64,000 bases of DNA, taken from the NCBI RefSeq assembly GCF_000006405.1, contig NW_003212973.1, forward strand, positions 29,668 through 93,667. Direction: 5' to 3'. The notes beneath the pieces are model-generated. The model worked only from the letters and a program-made list of their open reading frames with translations, was not told the DNA's origin and searched no databases. Numbering within the stretch: position 1 is the first letter of the stretch; the number at the start of each line of letters is the position of its first letter. A program made the position numbers and the translations under genes. Positions 29,087 through 40,658 of this stretch are shown one piece after another. The stretch is from Perkinsus marinus ATCC 50983. Taxonomy: Eukaryota > Perkinsozoa > Perkinsida > Perkinsidae.

Positions 29087-32000
29087 TTATGATGGGGTAG
29101 TAGGTGTATAATCTCCCCGCATACGTCTCCCTTTGGGGTCGAAGATGCAGCCCGCTGTAACCTTGACTGGAATTATCAGAGGCTTGCTACCACCACCAAC
29201 TGGATTCACTCGAACAGTCCATTGGCCTGAGGGTGTGATAAGTAACAACACCTTAGATATGCAACACCTTGTTGTATGTATGACTTGTCGATAACAACAC
29301 CATCATCCGATATGAGGGCCAACCCAATAGGACGTTCTAATACGGTAGAGTATCCAGCAGAATTGAGGTAACTACATGATGTCAATTATGGTCATCCCTC
29401 GAAGGCTCATCACATACCCAACTAGTTTATCATTACGGTAGACGAGTTCAGCACCATGACCCCACCATGGCAGCCTCTTCAGGTCTACATCGATACTATC
29501 GTCGATCTGAAGTAGTCCCTGTAGAGCTTCCCAAGGTAAGAAGGAGACCGCTCCACCACCTGTAATGATAACAGCCTCTTCTTGAGGCCCCCACCCTCCT
29601 TCTCCTTCATAAGGGCTTCCTTACCAATGAAATCGATGTCTAAGGAGAAACTCGAATCGAACTGATCCTAACTTATGGCAATCACCTGTATTGATTTTAC
29701 ATGCAAATCCCAAGCCAACCTGAAGGACACTTTCCATAGGGGAGAAGTCATGACCATAGTGAAGGAACCGTTTTTCGATTCTTAAAGAGTCGAGCATAGC
29801 TAAGGAGCCCACCAATCGCTGAGAATAGACACTACAATGCACCACATCATTAGCCTCGTCACGAATGATGTCATTAATAACCTACTGGCTTGACGCTCCC
29901 TCTAGTCATGATACTCTCAAATACCTTACCGACATCATCCTTGTCAATATGGAGCTCCAAACCTAGCTCCCCGACGTAGCTGAGGATTGGACAATCATGA
30001 AAGAACGAGGAGGAGGAGGGTATGATAATGATGAACTCACGAAACACGCAGGGCCCGACAGGGCACACCAGCGACGATGAGATCATCCTTAACCATCGAT
30101 AAAGGTATTGCCGAGTGTAGATCGACATGACCACATAGTGAGGAGAGGAGCTCGAAGCTGTTCGGGCCCATAATTGATAATACCTGACAAGTAGTGGTGA
30201 GGTAGGGTATGATGACTAGAGGATTACAGCTATGTCGTTGGTGACGTCTTTAATGATGATACCATTACTGCCTCTTTGAGTTGTTGACCATAGTAAATGG
30301 TCTTTTATCATCTCTGGTTGATTGGAGGTAGTAGTAATATAAAAACTATCCTCGCCGAGTCGGCAGACAGTAAAGTCGGCCAACATTCCTCCCAGATCAT
30401 TAGCCATAGCTGTGTATACTATCGATCCCACAGGTCGGTCGATGTTAGCCGTACATACCCATTGTAGGAGGTCTAGTGCACCATGACCTTTAACTATCAA
30501 CTTCCCAAAGGAGGACATATCGATAACACCAACATGGTGTCGTATAGCCCTTGCCTCATCCTTCATAGCCTCGAACCACTGAGTCGACCCCAAAGCCCAC
30601 GAATAAGGCTGGCTCGATAAGGGCTCAGCATTAGTTGGAGAGAGGTAGTAAGCTGCTCTTTCCCAACCAAAACCTTCAAAAAAGCGTGCACCATACTCCA
30701 CATGTTGTTCATGTAACGGTAATAGACGTCGATTACGCCCACTTTGGAGTTGCATATAAGGGTAATGAACACCATACCTTCAAGATTGGTCGTCATCATC
30801 ACTGTAGCAGGAGAGGTAATCACATGTGGGGTAAGCTTACATGATGCCATACTCCTCAGCTGCTCTATCCTCACACCATTCCTTATCCTCAGCTAGGGAT
30901 GGATACCAACGATTCATATCAGCTGCTACAAAGTCGTCTTTAAAAGTCCTAGGATAACCATAAAGGACCCATTCAGCATTCGCGAGCCCAGCACCAGCAC
31001 CACATTGTATACCCTGGGAATTGAACCCGGTACCTGTTGTGGGCCTTATGAGTATTAGGCACGAGTAGTAGTACATATATGAACATTATCAGTTCCCAAT
31101 AGTCTCCCCATAAGAGGTGCTGTATCACAGCTATGGGTATCAGGACCATGCAACCAACGTTTAATACCGATCTCTTGCAGGGCAGGAATGGTCTCCAGGG
31201 CATCTACAGTGATGATGATGATAATAGTGATGCCAGAGTATACCTACGCTCAAGCCACTCCCCTGCCTTATCGATACTCTCTGGGAAGACCTCGTGGGAT
31301 ATATGTCGTGGAGCCTAGGGAGGAGCATCCAAGAGTGAGGTCAGGGACCTTGCTGTACCCATCCGGAAGCATTCCTTTCCTTAACATCTGCTGGGAAGTG
31401 GACTTCAGGATGGGACTCGAACACACCAACCATGAAGCCACCAACCTAAGGGATGATAATATTGCAGTAGTAGTAATAGGGCACTGTGATGAATATTACT
31501 AACCTCAGGTTTAAGGTAGAACTTATAGAGGTAGTCCCTGACAACAGGTAGACGGTTCGATACTCCTTCGAGTGTATCGAATACCACATACCTATTCAGC
31601 ACCACCATTGTAGTAGCTTACCATTGAGCAGCTTACTGATGTGGTACTACTGCTGCTGGTACGATATCACCTAGACCCAACTCCCTTACTATACCTTTAG
31701 TCCATTGACCTGACAGGCATAGTACATACTACAATCTATTGCACTTAATCTACCTGCACATATAATGATGTTATTAAACTCTACCAGAGTGCCATCCTCA
31801 AGTTCAGCCGTGTGGGCTCGACGAGCATCCCTCGCAATACGACGGATCGCAGTCCTCTCTAGTAGATGCGCCCCTTGGGCTCTGGCTCGAGCTGAGAGGG
31901 GGAGTAGTAGATAATACAGCCAGAGTAGTAGTACTAGCCATCGCCATGGTAACATCTGCTGGGTTAACGATACCATCCTCTGGTGTATAAATGCCTCCAT

Positions 32001-32825
32001 AGATTCCAGTGGTATCCAGATAGGGGTGGATCTAATGATAGTGGTAATAGGAAGACGACGACGACGACGACGACGACGAGCAGCAGCAGCAGTCTTGTAG
32101 TGGTAGTAATAGTAGGATGAGCACCTCTTTAATCCTGTCTGAATCACACAACTCGTAGGGTATACCCAATGATTCCGATATATTAGCCATCTGTAGTAAT
32201 TGTGTCCATAGATCTACCAACAATCACTCATGCACAATACCGTAATGTTAGCTACCTTCAGTTCGGGCTATGCCTAGACTCCCCGTCTTAGCCCAACCTA
32301 CTCCCTCATCAAAGGTCTTATATAGCTTATGGCCCTCTCTAGCCATGTTGGCGATGCATCTACAACAAGATGGTGTTCTTAGTGGTGGTGGTGTTAGTAG
32401 TATTCTAACTACTACTACTTAACGCCCTTGAGGGCAGTCTGAAGACCGGCAGCATGCCAGGTGGTACCAGAGGTAAGAGTATTCTGTTCAAGAAGGAGGA
32501 CTCTATGTGATGGTCCAGCAATACGAGATAACTGATATGCTGTAGCAACCCCTATGATGCCACCTGTAAGTACTCTATATAGTACAGGGGGCAGTACTAG
32601 AGGCAAACTACCTCCAACAATGAGAGTATCTACCTCCTTTGGTACACCAGAGGATACCGAGGAGGCGGAGGAGAGGCCTCTAATATTCACTGATCGAGTA
32701 CCAGCAACAACCGAACGTACAAGCATTATCAAAACAAGAACTGTACTGAGTAATAGGGAGTCACCAACACCGAAGTACTGTCTCAAACAGTGAGCTGCTA
32801 TACCATCACAAGTCGAACGGTTCAT
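29087..32825 (-). CDS. FAD-dependent dimethylglycine/sarcosine dehydrogenase-like protein with GcvT domain
   Basis: This is a two-domain enzyme of the DMGDH/SARDH/PDPR group. An N-terminal FAD-dependent amine oxidase domain demethylates glycine derivatives, and a C-terminal GcvT/aminomethyltransferase domain passes the one-carbon unit to tetrahydrofolate. From ATG 32825 a leader (LVRSVVAGTRSVNIRGLSS) looks like a mitochondrial presequence. The Rossmann motif VDTLIVGG-GIIGVATAYQL spans one intron (32530-32640), followed by SGTTWHAAGLQTALKG (32415-32470), the HAAGL flavin contact. CTGFNSQGIQCGAGAGLANA ends the oxidase domain near 31000. The GcvT part has VIDMSSFGKLIVKGHGALDL (30465-30525) and GELGLELHIDKDDVGKVFES (29910-29970). 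It ends with IFDPKGRRMRGDYTP, stop 29087-29089. Which of the three relatives it is cannot be decided by eye. Confidence 0.85.
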
Positions 32826-33207
32826 AAGGTCACGGATCTAGCAAATAAGGAACTCCTATCCGTGGATGAGGACCCCAACTGTACAAACCGAGCTTGCTGA
32901 TATAATTGCACAATTTTGTATAAACAATTCATTCAAGTTGCTTTTCCATCCAGGGATACTGTTGCTCAATTTGCCGCCTGTTACTATCCCCCACTTGATG
33001 CTATCAACTGGAAGAAGGCGTTAAAGATCTTTCATATGTTATAGCCAGGCACGAATACTCTCTATACAACGATGAGTGAATGGTTGCACCCTCGAGTTAC
33101 TAGACTTGCTCTCTTCCTCCTCCTCTTCCTACTACTATGTTAGAGAGTTGTCACTATATTGACTACCATCACTAACCCAAGAGTAGACATGTAAGCAGTC
33201 GGGAAAG
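32826..33207. other. Intergenic region before the dehydrogenase
   Basis: This spacer is between two minus-strand genes. A plus-strand frame at about 32909-33043 reads protein-like (KQFIQVAFPSRDTVAQFAAC) but has no ATG or partner exons, so I leave it uncalled. It probably contains the dehydrogenase promoter. Confidence 0.3.
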
Positions 33208-33834
33208 CTAGTATTTAATATTTCTAATCAGACCTGAACCTAGACCAAAGACCTCATTCACTAGCCCGCAACCAGAAGCTATCTCCGATGCATGCTGGGG
33301 TAGTATGCTCTTCTTCCAACTATTGGAGGGGGAGGAATGTAGTATTAAAAATGCCCACATAGGCTGTCTAAGCAACCATCTGAGTAGTTGTATCGGGTCG
33401 ATCACCATCTCGGGTAGAAGAAGGAGATCGCGTAAAAACGATAGGACAAAGGTAGCAAAGTCGACACGTCTACTATCCTCATTAGATAACTGTATGATGC
33501 CCATTGTGTTGAGTAATACCACATGATCAAGCTGGAGTAGGGCTATATTCATGAGGTCCATAATGATATCCTTCTTGCTACTACTTCGACTAAGACGACG
33601 AGCATATAAGATACTAAACTCCTTACCCAATTTCCCCACACTTAGGGCTGTCTTCAGTGTATCAGATATGACCCCATAACGTTGGTTTGGGCTACCTTTA
33701 AATTGACGCCACCAACAATACATGATAACAGTACGGAGCATAGCATCCCTGGTATCATCACGGGAAAGGTAAAGTAGAGTAGGGGAAGGGGTCACGAGGA
33801 CGGCGTTTACCATTGATACACTAAGGCTAGACAA
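33208..33834 (-). CDS. PEX11-like peroxisomal membrane protein
   Basis: This is a single open exon of 208 codons. The N-terminus RDDTRDAMLRTVIMYCWW resembles the PEX11 start (a 'GRDKLxRxxQY' helix). TALSVGKLGKEFSILYARRL followed by IMDLMNIALLQLDHVVLLNT resembles the second PEX11 block (LRLGK ... LSLALYxLxDHxxWL). A hydrophobic stretch near residues 150-165 and the C-terminus LVNEVFGLGSGLIRNI also fit. PEX11 proteins elongate and divide peroxisomes. Similarity is by pattern only, so another small membrane protein is possible. Confidence 0.5.
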   Translation of the reverse strand: MSSLSVSMVNAVLVTPSPTLLYLSRDDTRDAMLRTVIMYCWWRQFKGSPNQRYGVISDTLKTALSVGKLGKEFSILYARRLSRSSSKKDIIMDLMNIALLQLDHVVLLNTMGIIQLSNEDSRRVDFATFVLSFLRDLLLLPEMVIDPIQLLRWLLRQPMWAFLILHSSPSNSWKKSILPQHASEIASGCGLVNEVFGLGSGLIRNIKY

Positions 33835-33985
33835 TCACAGACGACGTCGTTATCTATGGAGATAATGAACATCATCCTGCTCTGACTGTCCCTTGTATAT
33901 GCGTTCATGTCCCCGTGACATGTCCCCGTGTCTCAAGAGCACTATTAAGCTCGGAAACGGTGGAATACATGAATGATCATCATCA

Positions 33986-34661
33986 TCATGGTAGAGGTTC
34001 GAACGGTTGTGAACCCTGCTGTCCCTGCTTCCCCTCATCACCATAACACATCTCACTCTTCCAATACGTACTCTGACTATCTCTAAATACTTCCATAGCC
34101 TTGTCATGAGCTCGATAGAAGCCATGCTTACTAGCACTGTACGTAGCCGTCCTGGGTCTAAAGATGGATCTATCCCCTAGCCGGTCGTCGTCGTAGCCAT
34201 TGTGATGACTGACCTTCCATTCTGCCAATAACTTACTGCCCATCCCTGCATCCTCTCATCCCACATAATAGAATCATTACTACTCTTATGAGAGGGACGA
34301 GCATGGACTCTACCACTACCCTTCAACTCTTCATAGAACTTCTTGGCTTCCTCCTTTGACCATTTGATACCAAACTTCTTTACCTATTCAGAGGTCTCGG
34401 GTTCAATCCGTGCTGCCAGCATCTTACCGGGAAAGGCTTAGCATTGAGTTTCTCATGTTCATACCAATAAACTTCCCAACACTCAGAATAATCATCCCAT
34501 CGTATGTTAGGATCTGGACTGTCGTAATAGTCATCATCCAGTGTTACCTATCACTAACTGTCTAAATGTAACATCTCATTACACTACGATCGTCTACATT
34601 CAATAACAGCACAAGTTCCGAACATAACGTTCGAGCAGCAGATCTAATATCTCTATTCATA
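33986..34661 (-). CDS. ApiAP2-type DNA-binding protein with two AP2 domains
   Basis: AP2 domains are three-stranded sheets plus a helix that bind DNA; they dominate transcription factors in apicomplexans and their relatives. From ATG 34661 (MNRDIRSAARTL) the first AP2 domain spans IRWDDYSECWEVYWYEHEKL and, after the intron 34384-34427, VKKFGIKWSKEEAKKFYEEL. The second is IMWDERMQGWAVSYWQNGR joined across a 44-nt intron to IFRPRTATYSASKHGFYRAH and DKAMEVFRDSQ. Both show the W-x-A/V-x-W strand and the F-S-x-K-K/H-G-F helix start. The stop is TGA 33986-33988, giving about 190 aa. The 34384-34427 intron carries a T-arm-like core. Confidence 0.85.
34384..34427 (-). repeat. AP2-gene intron with T-arm-like core
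   Basis: This 44-nt intron lies between LNAKPFP and VKKFGIKW. The opposite strand holds GTCTCGGGTTCAATCCGTGC. Confidence 0.8.
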
Positions 34662-34804
34662 TAGCTACCTACTTACCACCTACTACTGGCTCTATAACTC
34701 ACTACTTCATTGCTTACTTCGATACATTCATTACAAACTGCTACAAGGACTCCAATCAGTAATCAGTGCTAGCCCGAATGTGGAACTTCAGATGATGATG
34801 ATGA

Positions 34805-35054
34805 TTAATCGCCTCTCTCGTGTACCTCCTTTATTCTCTCCAAATGAACTGGTTGATATCTATTTGCATTAGCTGAACGGAAACGATTACCGATACCCCA
34901 ACGGAAGACTCGCTGATGAACTCCTTCTGTTTTAATATAATCTGATTTACGTAAGACTTTACCACAATACCGAATTGGACTTATCCTCATCATAATAATA
35001 ATGATCCAAGAACTGACAACTGGTAACAGACAGATAGGACAATACTGACCCCAT
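34805..35054 (-). CDS. Possible 59-aa basic protein
   Basis: A two-exon reading (ATG GG then a GT-AG intron of about 65 nt) gives a basic protein of about 59 aa, including ISPIRYCGKVLRKSDYIKTE and a charged tail ending KEVHERGD, stop 34805-34807. Size and charge would suit a small mitochondrial or ribosomal subunit, but I recognise no family. It sits between the KH gene and the AP2 gene, all on the minus strand. Confidence 0.4.
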
Positions 35055-35141
35055 CCTTCCGCAATGATATTCACCTCCCTAAGTTATTGATTATTATTAT
35101 TATTATCAACACAATAGGTAATAGTCTGAGAGGTTGATAAA

Positions 35142-37514
35142 CTATGGTGATGGTTTGGCGTATCGAGAGGGGGGATTTGATACGTGCAACTCGGCGTAGT
35201 AACTTCGCCATTGATCATCGTACTGAGTAGAATAGCAATTATCAACATGATCATCATCATGAGTACCACCCTAGTGTAGTACTACTACTACCTCGCCCTT
35301 CTCGGCATCAGCCTCATCTTGCATTCGACTGTACTGGGTGGAGGGTGTACCCAAATCACCTGTTATAGTAGTAGTTATAGGTAAGCCAACAATAACAGTC
35401 CAAGAAGAGCATCCTCCTACCCTCCCCAATCTTTGGATATTCCTTAATCTTGATAGTTCCATTATCACCAACCTCCACGACTGAGCAATACATCCATCAA
35501 TTTCGTGGCGCGCGGTAGTCATGTTATGATCATACTACCTTCACCCTTCATGATATCCTTCAGCTTAACTATAGCATAATGTATCGGTACAGGCATACCA
35601 TACAGCATTAGCCGACGCCACATAAGGGGAGGCTCTTCACTCGACTTTGGCTCATCATCATCATCATCTATTGGCATCAATTCCACATAGCATTGTGAGC
35701 GTCGACGGAGATCCTGAATGATGATAATGATGATAATATGGTATCGGGTTCCAACCTATTATCATCATCCATCCTTACCTGCATCGTTCGATCAGTGAGG
35801 AGCTCTGCTCTATCAGCTGGTACATCTACATAATACTCGACTGGTGTATCGAGAGGTGTGTCCCGAACTGAGGAGGAAGAAAGGGCAGTTGATGACCTAC
35901 CCCAGCCCCATGATCATTACGTGGTGCACAGGCATCTACCGCTTCAGGTGAATCGAAGTGGGACACAGCTACAGCAGCAGCAGTAGTGAGACCACTGACC
36001 TCTACACGAGGTAAGCTAACAAGAAGAGAATGCCTAATTACAATAACCTATCGCCTACCCAGAGGAAGGGGACGACGATGGTAGAGGTGGAGCACCCATT
36101 CGATAATCTTCTTCTACCCAACGTGGGTTCAATGCCTAAGTGAGTGATAGTAAACCTTATTATTAATACAGGATCCAAGTACCCTATCTTCTGCTTCTGG
36201 ATTCTTAGGTGGTGGTACTGGTAAGGCATCTGGTAACCTAGAGAGTACTCGAGCAAGTCGTACTAATGCATCATCAACTCTATCGGCTGAGGGTGACCAT
36301 ACCAGACATTTCCTAATCATCACAAAGGTGTAATACTATTGTTCCACGCGTAGATATGATTACTTAGGTTGAGCTGGTCTATCATCTACAGATACCAGCT
36401 CGATAGAAGCACCGGATTCCTCACGTAAATCGGCAAGCATCCGACCTCGTCTGCCGATCACCAAACCACAATGATCATCCAATATATCAAAAGATACCTA
36501 AACGTCACCGCGTCATACCGAAATTACCCGAAATAGCAGCAGTAGTAGCAATGAGTACCAAGTTAGGCTTATCCACATTGGACAAGGACTCTGGGTTGGC
36601 CTCATATGCACTATGGTGATTCATCATCGATTGTGGTAAGGGAGGTGGTAGCAGCTCTGAAGGGACGTTAGATGGAGGAGGGGGTAGTGGAGTAGGAGGA
36701 GGAGGAAGGCATCCTCCTTGCATGTCTGGTAGAGGATGACGGTATCGGAATAGGTCCCTACATGAGGTACTACTCGAACGGATATTACTACCACATTACT
36801 ATTACTACCCAATCCTTTGCATAGCCTCATATACACCATACTTTGGCCCTCTAACATGAACATGGGTGGTATTAGTCGATGGATCTCTCAGAGGATCATC
36901 ATCACGAACAGCAACACTTATCTCAACCCCACATTGGGATTCTAGACTCTGATTATCGAAAGGAGTGGTATTACTACTACTCATGTATATATCCTACCCT
37001 AACAGTATTGCCTCGTACTCCTACTACTAGACCAGCTCTATCGAGAGGTACGGGTAGATTCACTGCCAAACTAGGTACTACAGGGTCGATCGTCTCGAAC
37101 ACCAAGTCCTGAACAAGATCACCACATCCCACTACTACTAGGGCAGCATCGACAAGCACCAAGACGTCGATTTGGCAATACCAAACTAATCAACACTTCT
37201 ATATTGAGCTATACCATAAAGAATGTAAAGTAATAATATGTTGGTATGACCACCTTCCAAGAGTATCCATCAGGTCCCCTAGTAGGTGGACCAGGATCGG
37301 CATCTGCTGTTAGTGGTGGTGGCATGAATGGTGGAGGCATTGGTGGTGAGTACCTGCTACTGCTGCTCTAATACTATGACTAGTACCTTATGACTACTTA
37401 TCACCTAGTATCCCCACCAACCATCATCTCAACAACTTCACCAGGATAGGGTCGCTTGCGTGTGGGTAGTAAGTTGAGAGGTATCGGTCCTTCTTCTTGT
37501 TGTTCACCATACAT
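35142..37514 (-). CDS. RNA/ssDNA-binding protein with three KH domains, FUBP/KSRP-like
   Basis: KH1 is at about 36840-37070: VPLDRAGLVVGVRGNTVR then, over an intron, SLESQCGVEISVAVRDDD and THVHVRGPKYGVYEAMQRIG. KH2 is at about 36240-36500: DILDDHCGLVIGRRGRMLAD, EESGASIEL, and ADRVDDALVRLARVL. It carries the GxxG loop (GRRG). KH3 is at about 35540-35870: EYYVDVPADRAELLTDRTMQ and a strand-helix ending AIVKLKDIM. A Pro-rich linker separates KH1 and KH2. The last exon holds YDDQWRSYYAELH, which resembles the Trp/Tyr repeats at the C-terminus of FUBP and KSRP proteins. The start is ATG 37514 and the stop TAG 35142-35144. Introns 36108-36169 (T-arm-like) and 35481-35538 (A-box-like) interrupt it. 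Confidence 0.75.
35481..35538 (-). repeat. KH-gene intron with A-box-like core
   Basis: This 58-nt intron sits before VEVGDNGTIKIKEY. The opposite strand holds AATTTCGTGGCGCGCGGT. Confidence 0.8.
36108..36169 (-). repeat. KH-gene intron with T-arm-like core
   Basis: The opposite strand holds CAACGTGGGTTCAATGCC. The exact donor is uncertain, so length is about 62 nt. Confidence 0.6.
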
Positions 37515-37869
37515 TATGGGTACTGATAATCTACAATGACTGAAGCCCTCCTCAAGAATACAAAGCTGTTGATAGTAGGTCTTTAGACAAGTAGTAACGA
37601 GAAACCTTTACAGTGTACTGTACAGGAGAGAAGATGGCTTCTTGTCAAGACATACGTCCACTATCGTCCCTTGTAACCTCTATTGCAGCTTCCTTAGTAC
37701 AACCTAAGGATACCACCACATGATGATAACGCTAAACACACCCTCTACAAGTTGTATGATGCGGAGGGGACATGGGAAAAGATAGTCGATAATACATGCA
37801 TGTAATACCATACCACTCCATTATCACATCGCGCCTACATAATACCCAACGCATGACCCGAACAAGCCT
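37515..37869. other. Intergenic region between KH and BMT5-like genes
   Basis: Both neighbours are on the minus strand. I see no supported gene; the sequence probably holds the BMT5-like 3' UTR and the KH promoter. Confidence 0.4.
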
Positions 37870-39330
37870 TTATGATGAGGACTTCCCATCCTGATTACTC
37901 TGTAGATCCTCCTGTGCCTTCCTCTCAGTACAGAATAGTTGATGCTGGCCCAAAGCTCTGCTATCCACAAACTCTCTACCACATGTATTACACTCGAAGA
38001 TCTCCTCATCTATAGGCTTTAACATACCCAAATGTATGTCTATATTGCCACCATTCTTTTCCCCTTCCATCAAACGATAACCACATATTCTGCATACCTC
38101 TCCCGTCCCTCGTAATGCAACACTTTCACTCTTCCTTCCTAGATCCACTCCTGAGTGCTTAGCCGCTCTATGTTGATTGAGACCATCCTCGTCTCGACAT
38201 TCTATACCACACGCTGGACACTTCACACGACCTCTCCTATCCTTATACAGACCCAATTCATGTACTTGACGATTATGGGTAAATAATCCCTGACTTGTCG
38301 TAAAACGTTTGTTACAAATTTCACACACATAATCTCCCGCTTTTTTCCGTGCTTTCTTCATCGGAGATTCTCTAATATCATCTCCACTAAGGTCGCTTCG
38401 CTCCGCCTTATCCCCATCTTTTTCCAATACATACAATGTGGAGAACATGCTTTCCACCTCAGCATCGTTACCCCCAGGTACCCATTGCCTCTGTGTTTGA
38501 TGATTCTTGAACGTTTGATTAGTCTTATTCCGTACCATTCTGAAGGATGGGAATAATTCCAAAGGGAATGGTCGAGGTTTGGTAAGTAGATGTAAACCAT
38601 TGAGGGATGCCGACTTAATAAGATTCCATCGTTTAGCCTGACCCTCTACCAAACAGAGAAGGATTCTACCCTTCTCATGGAGAGATCGTCTGAGATAATC
38701 AATCGTACAAGAAAGGGGTTACTACTTCTCAGCAATACTCACCTTGCGGAGTGAGCAAAGTGTGCCATGAGGACTTCATGCAACTTAGCATCTTCAACAC
38801 CCAAATGAGGATGATTCCATATAATAACATCAAAGAGCTGAAAGTTGGAAATGATGATATTCTCATAGCGGCTGATTCGTCCTTACTACCTCTCCTTGCA
38901 TCTGTTCAGGTAAGCGTACAGCATCAACACCATGTCGTACTGGTATGTTATACCCTCGTAGTATATCCAGATTAGTCTCCACTGGCCGACCATACTTCTT
39001 ATAGAGCTCCTCAATAGTATCGAATGATGTACATAACAAGCGGACCTTAGAGTCATCAGGGTCTATTCCAAGGTAACTGGACAATACTGCCGCATGCCGC
39101 CTGAACAACAGATATCTGATATACCTGATGCCGCTCAGAGAGGCATAATCTACGTCACAATTCCCTACAATACGTGTACAAGAATAGTATTGTAAGCTTC
39201 AACATTCCCAACATCTCTCGACATGCCCTCCTCACTACTACTTCTCCTCTGAGCTATGCAGTGCTGCTCCTAATGATGCTGAGAATGAGAAATCACCATC
39301 GCCGAGGATGAGTACGGTCTTGGTGGCCAT
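37870..39330 (-). CDS. BMT5-like rRNA methyltransferase domain (DUF2431) fused to C2H2 zinc fingers
   Basis: ATG 39330 opens TKTVLILGDGDFSFSASLGA, the glycine-rich SAM-binding start typical of DUF2431 proteins (yeast Bmt5 makes m3U in 25S rRNA). Later exons read VRLLCTSFDTIEELYKKYGR and the segment ending GVDAVRLPEQM (38900-39060), and KLHEVLMAHFAHSAR (about 38740-38790). The domain closes with GRILLCLVEGQAKRWNLIKS (about 38610-38670). The same open exon then runs into zinc fingers: CEICNKRFTTSQGLFTHNRQ (about 38260-38330), CPACGIECRDEDGLNQHRAA (about 38160-38225), CRICGYRL (a CxxC half), and CNTCGREFVDSRALGQHQ (about 37940-38000). The stop is at 37870. The fingers may guide rRNA binding; that is inferred. 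Confidence 0.8.
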
Positions 39331-39654
39331 AAGAGGGTGAACTCCTAATGATAGATCACCTCGAGAGCATATACCAAACCGGAGGCATCCCATGAACCAG
39401 TGGTCCCTGGTTCAATCCCTGCCCTCATCTGATTTCCCAAGTGTATACTTCCGTCTTCCGCGTGTATATATTTGGATGAGATGTAGATAAACTCAAGAGA
39501 GTGAGATAAGAAACAATAATCACGTCATCGTAGTAGTGCTGTGTTGGTCTGCTGCTGAGCCGAATGCCTTCATCAGGGGGTTTACTACTTTCTGTAGATC
39601 CTCTAATCGTCTGAAGATGATGGATTTCGATGCCTACGACACTTGATATCACAC
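39331..39654. other. Intergenic / 5' region of BMT5-like gene with a T-arm-like string
   Basis: The plus strand contains GTCCCTGGTTCAATCCCTGC at about 39399-39418, a B-box-like string of the kind found in introns elsewhere. It lies about 70-90 bp upstream of the BMT5-like ATG and could be within a 5' UTR intron. The minus frame at 39425-39652 shows nothing recognisable. Confidence 0.35.
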
Positions 39655-40624
39655 TTACTGATCAACCAATTTATGCAACTTCTCACGAGACTCCAAATCC
39701 TTAGCAGAATCCTCCCTCTCCTTGCTTCTAAACCACAATAAGAAGCCAATAAGATACCCTCTCCCATGATGATGATGATGATGATGATGAAGGTATCCTT
39801 TCCTATACTACAATTCGTCCAATGAGCCTTCCAGTTCCTGTCGAGCTTTCAATTCAGCTGATAGGTTCCTGTCAATCTCATCAAAACTCTTCGTCGAAGG
39901 AAACGTCTGATATTCAAATTATGCACCACAGTCATAATCAAATACGAGCCCGACGACCGGGATTTGAACTCGGGACCTCCCGATTATGACCTCTCCCATT
40001 CCCTCCACTAACTTGGACATATCGTTCATTACAGGATGTCCAGTGGCCGAGATAACTTGTTCGTAGAGGGACTCTTGGAAAGCTGTTTTCTCTTTAGCCT
40101 GAATACCCCACTAAAATGATCATCACATCTGTGGAATCCATCCTACCATGATGGACTGATGTAATTGAGTATCCACTGCTTTACTGATAGCCTCCTCATC
40201 TACCATAGCTATTGCCCTCAACTTACGATGATTACGCCTTATCTTCTCCAACTGCATTAGGATATCACAAACCTACCACATAACTACATCATCATGAGGA
40301 CAGCGGATGATCGAGAACGACAATAAAAGTATATCAGGCCCAGGGAGCTCATACCTTTTCCTCCGGCACTCCTTCTCCTATACTCCGCATGGTCTCAATA
40401 TCAACTAATAGATTACTCAACACTCCAAGATCGTCCCGGGCATCATCAAACAGTTGCTGCCCTCCGGACTCATGCTTCCCCTCATCCTTCATATCTACTT
40501 CAACCTTCGATTCAACGCTCATTACAAGGATGGACACTGCCCGAGTATTCACCTGTCTACTAACACAATAAGAGGTTGACAGAAATGATGCAACCGTGAG
40601 TAATAAACGTGAGAATGTATACAT
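39655..40624 (-). CDS. Predicted secreted coiled-coil protein
   Basis: I recognise no family. ATG 40624 begins a plausible signal peptide (MYTFSRLLLTVASFLSTSYC). After it the protein is charged and helical: DDLGVLSNLLVDIETM, EKIRRNHRKLRAI, SLYEQVISATGHPVMNDMSK, and near the end FDEIDRNLSAELKARQELEG and LSKEREDSAKDLESREKLHK, stop 39655-39657. Small introns interrupt it. The one at 39907-39990 carries a T-arm-like core; the one near 39770 is mostly (ATG)n. It is probably an extracellular or endomembrane protein of about 220 aa. Confidence 0.55.
39907..39990 (-). repeat. Intron of secreted coiled-coil gene with T-arm-like core
   Basis: The 84-nt intron carries, on the coding strand, GGTCCCGAGTTCAAATCCCG followed by GTCGTCGGGCTCG, close to a full tRNA 3' half. 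Confidence 0.75.
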
Positions 40625-40658
40625 TAACGATTACTCGACCAATAGGCGATGGTAGTAC

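Noticed and set aside
31005-31030. B-box-like string CCGGGTTCAATTCCCAGG in the dehydrogenase gene
   Set aside because: It encodes TGFNSQGI within the conserved end of the FAD domain, so it is exon sequence and a coincidence.
31400-31430. tRNA T-arm-like string GATGGGACTCGAACAC
   Set aside because: It encodes GVFESHPEV of the dehydrogenase; exon, not intron.
36038-36130. End of the KH gene at 36048
   Set aside because: A stop is reached only in the wrong phase; splicing at 36108-36169 and a further ~44-nt intron continues into the third KH domain and a clean C-terminus at 35142.
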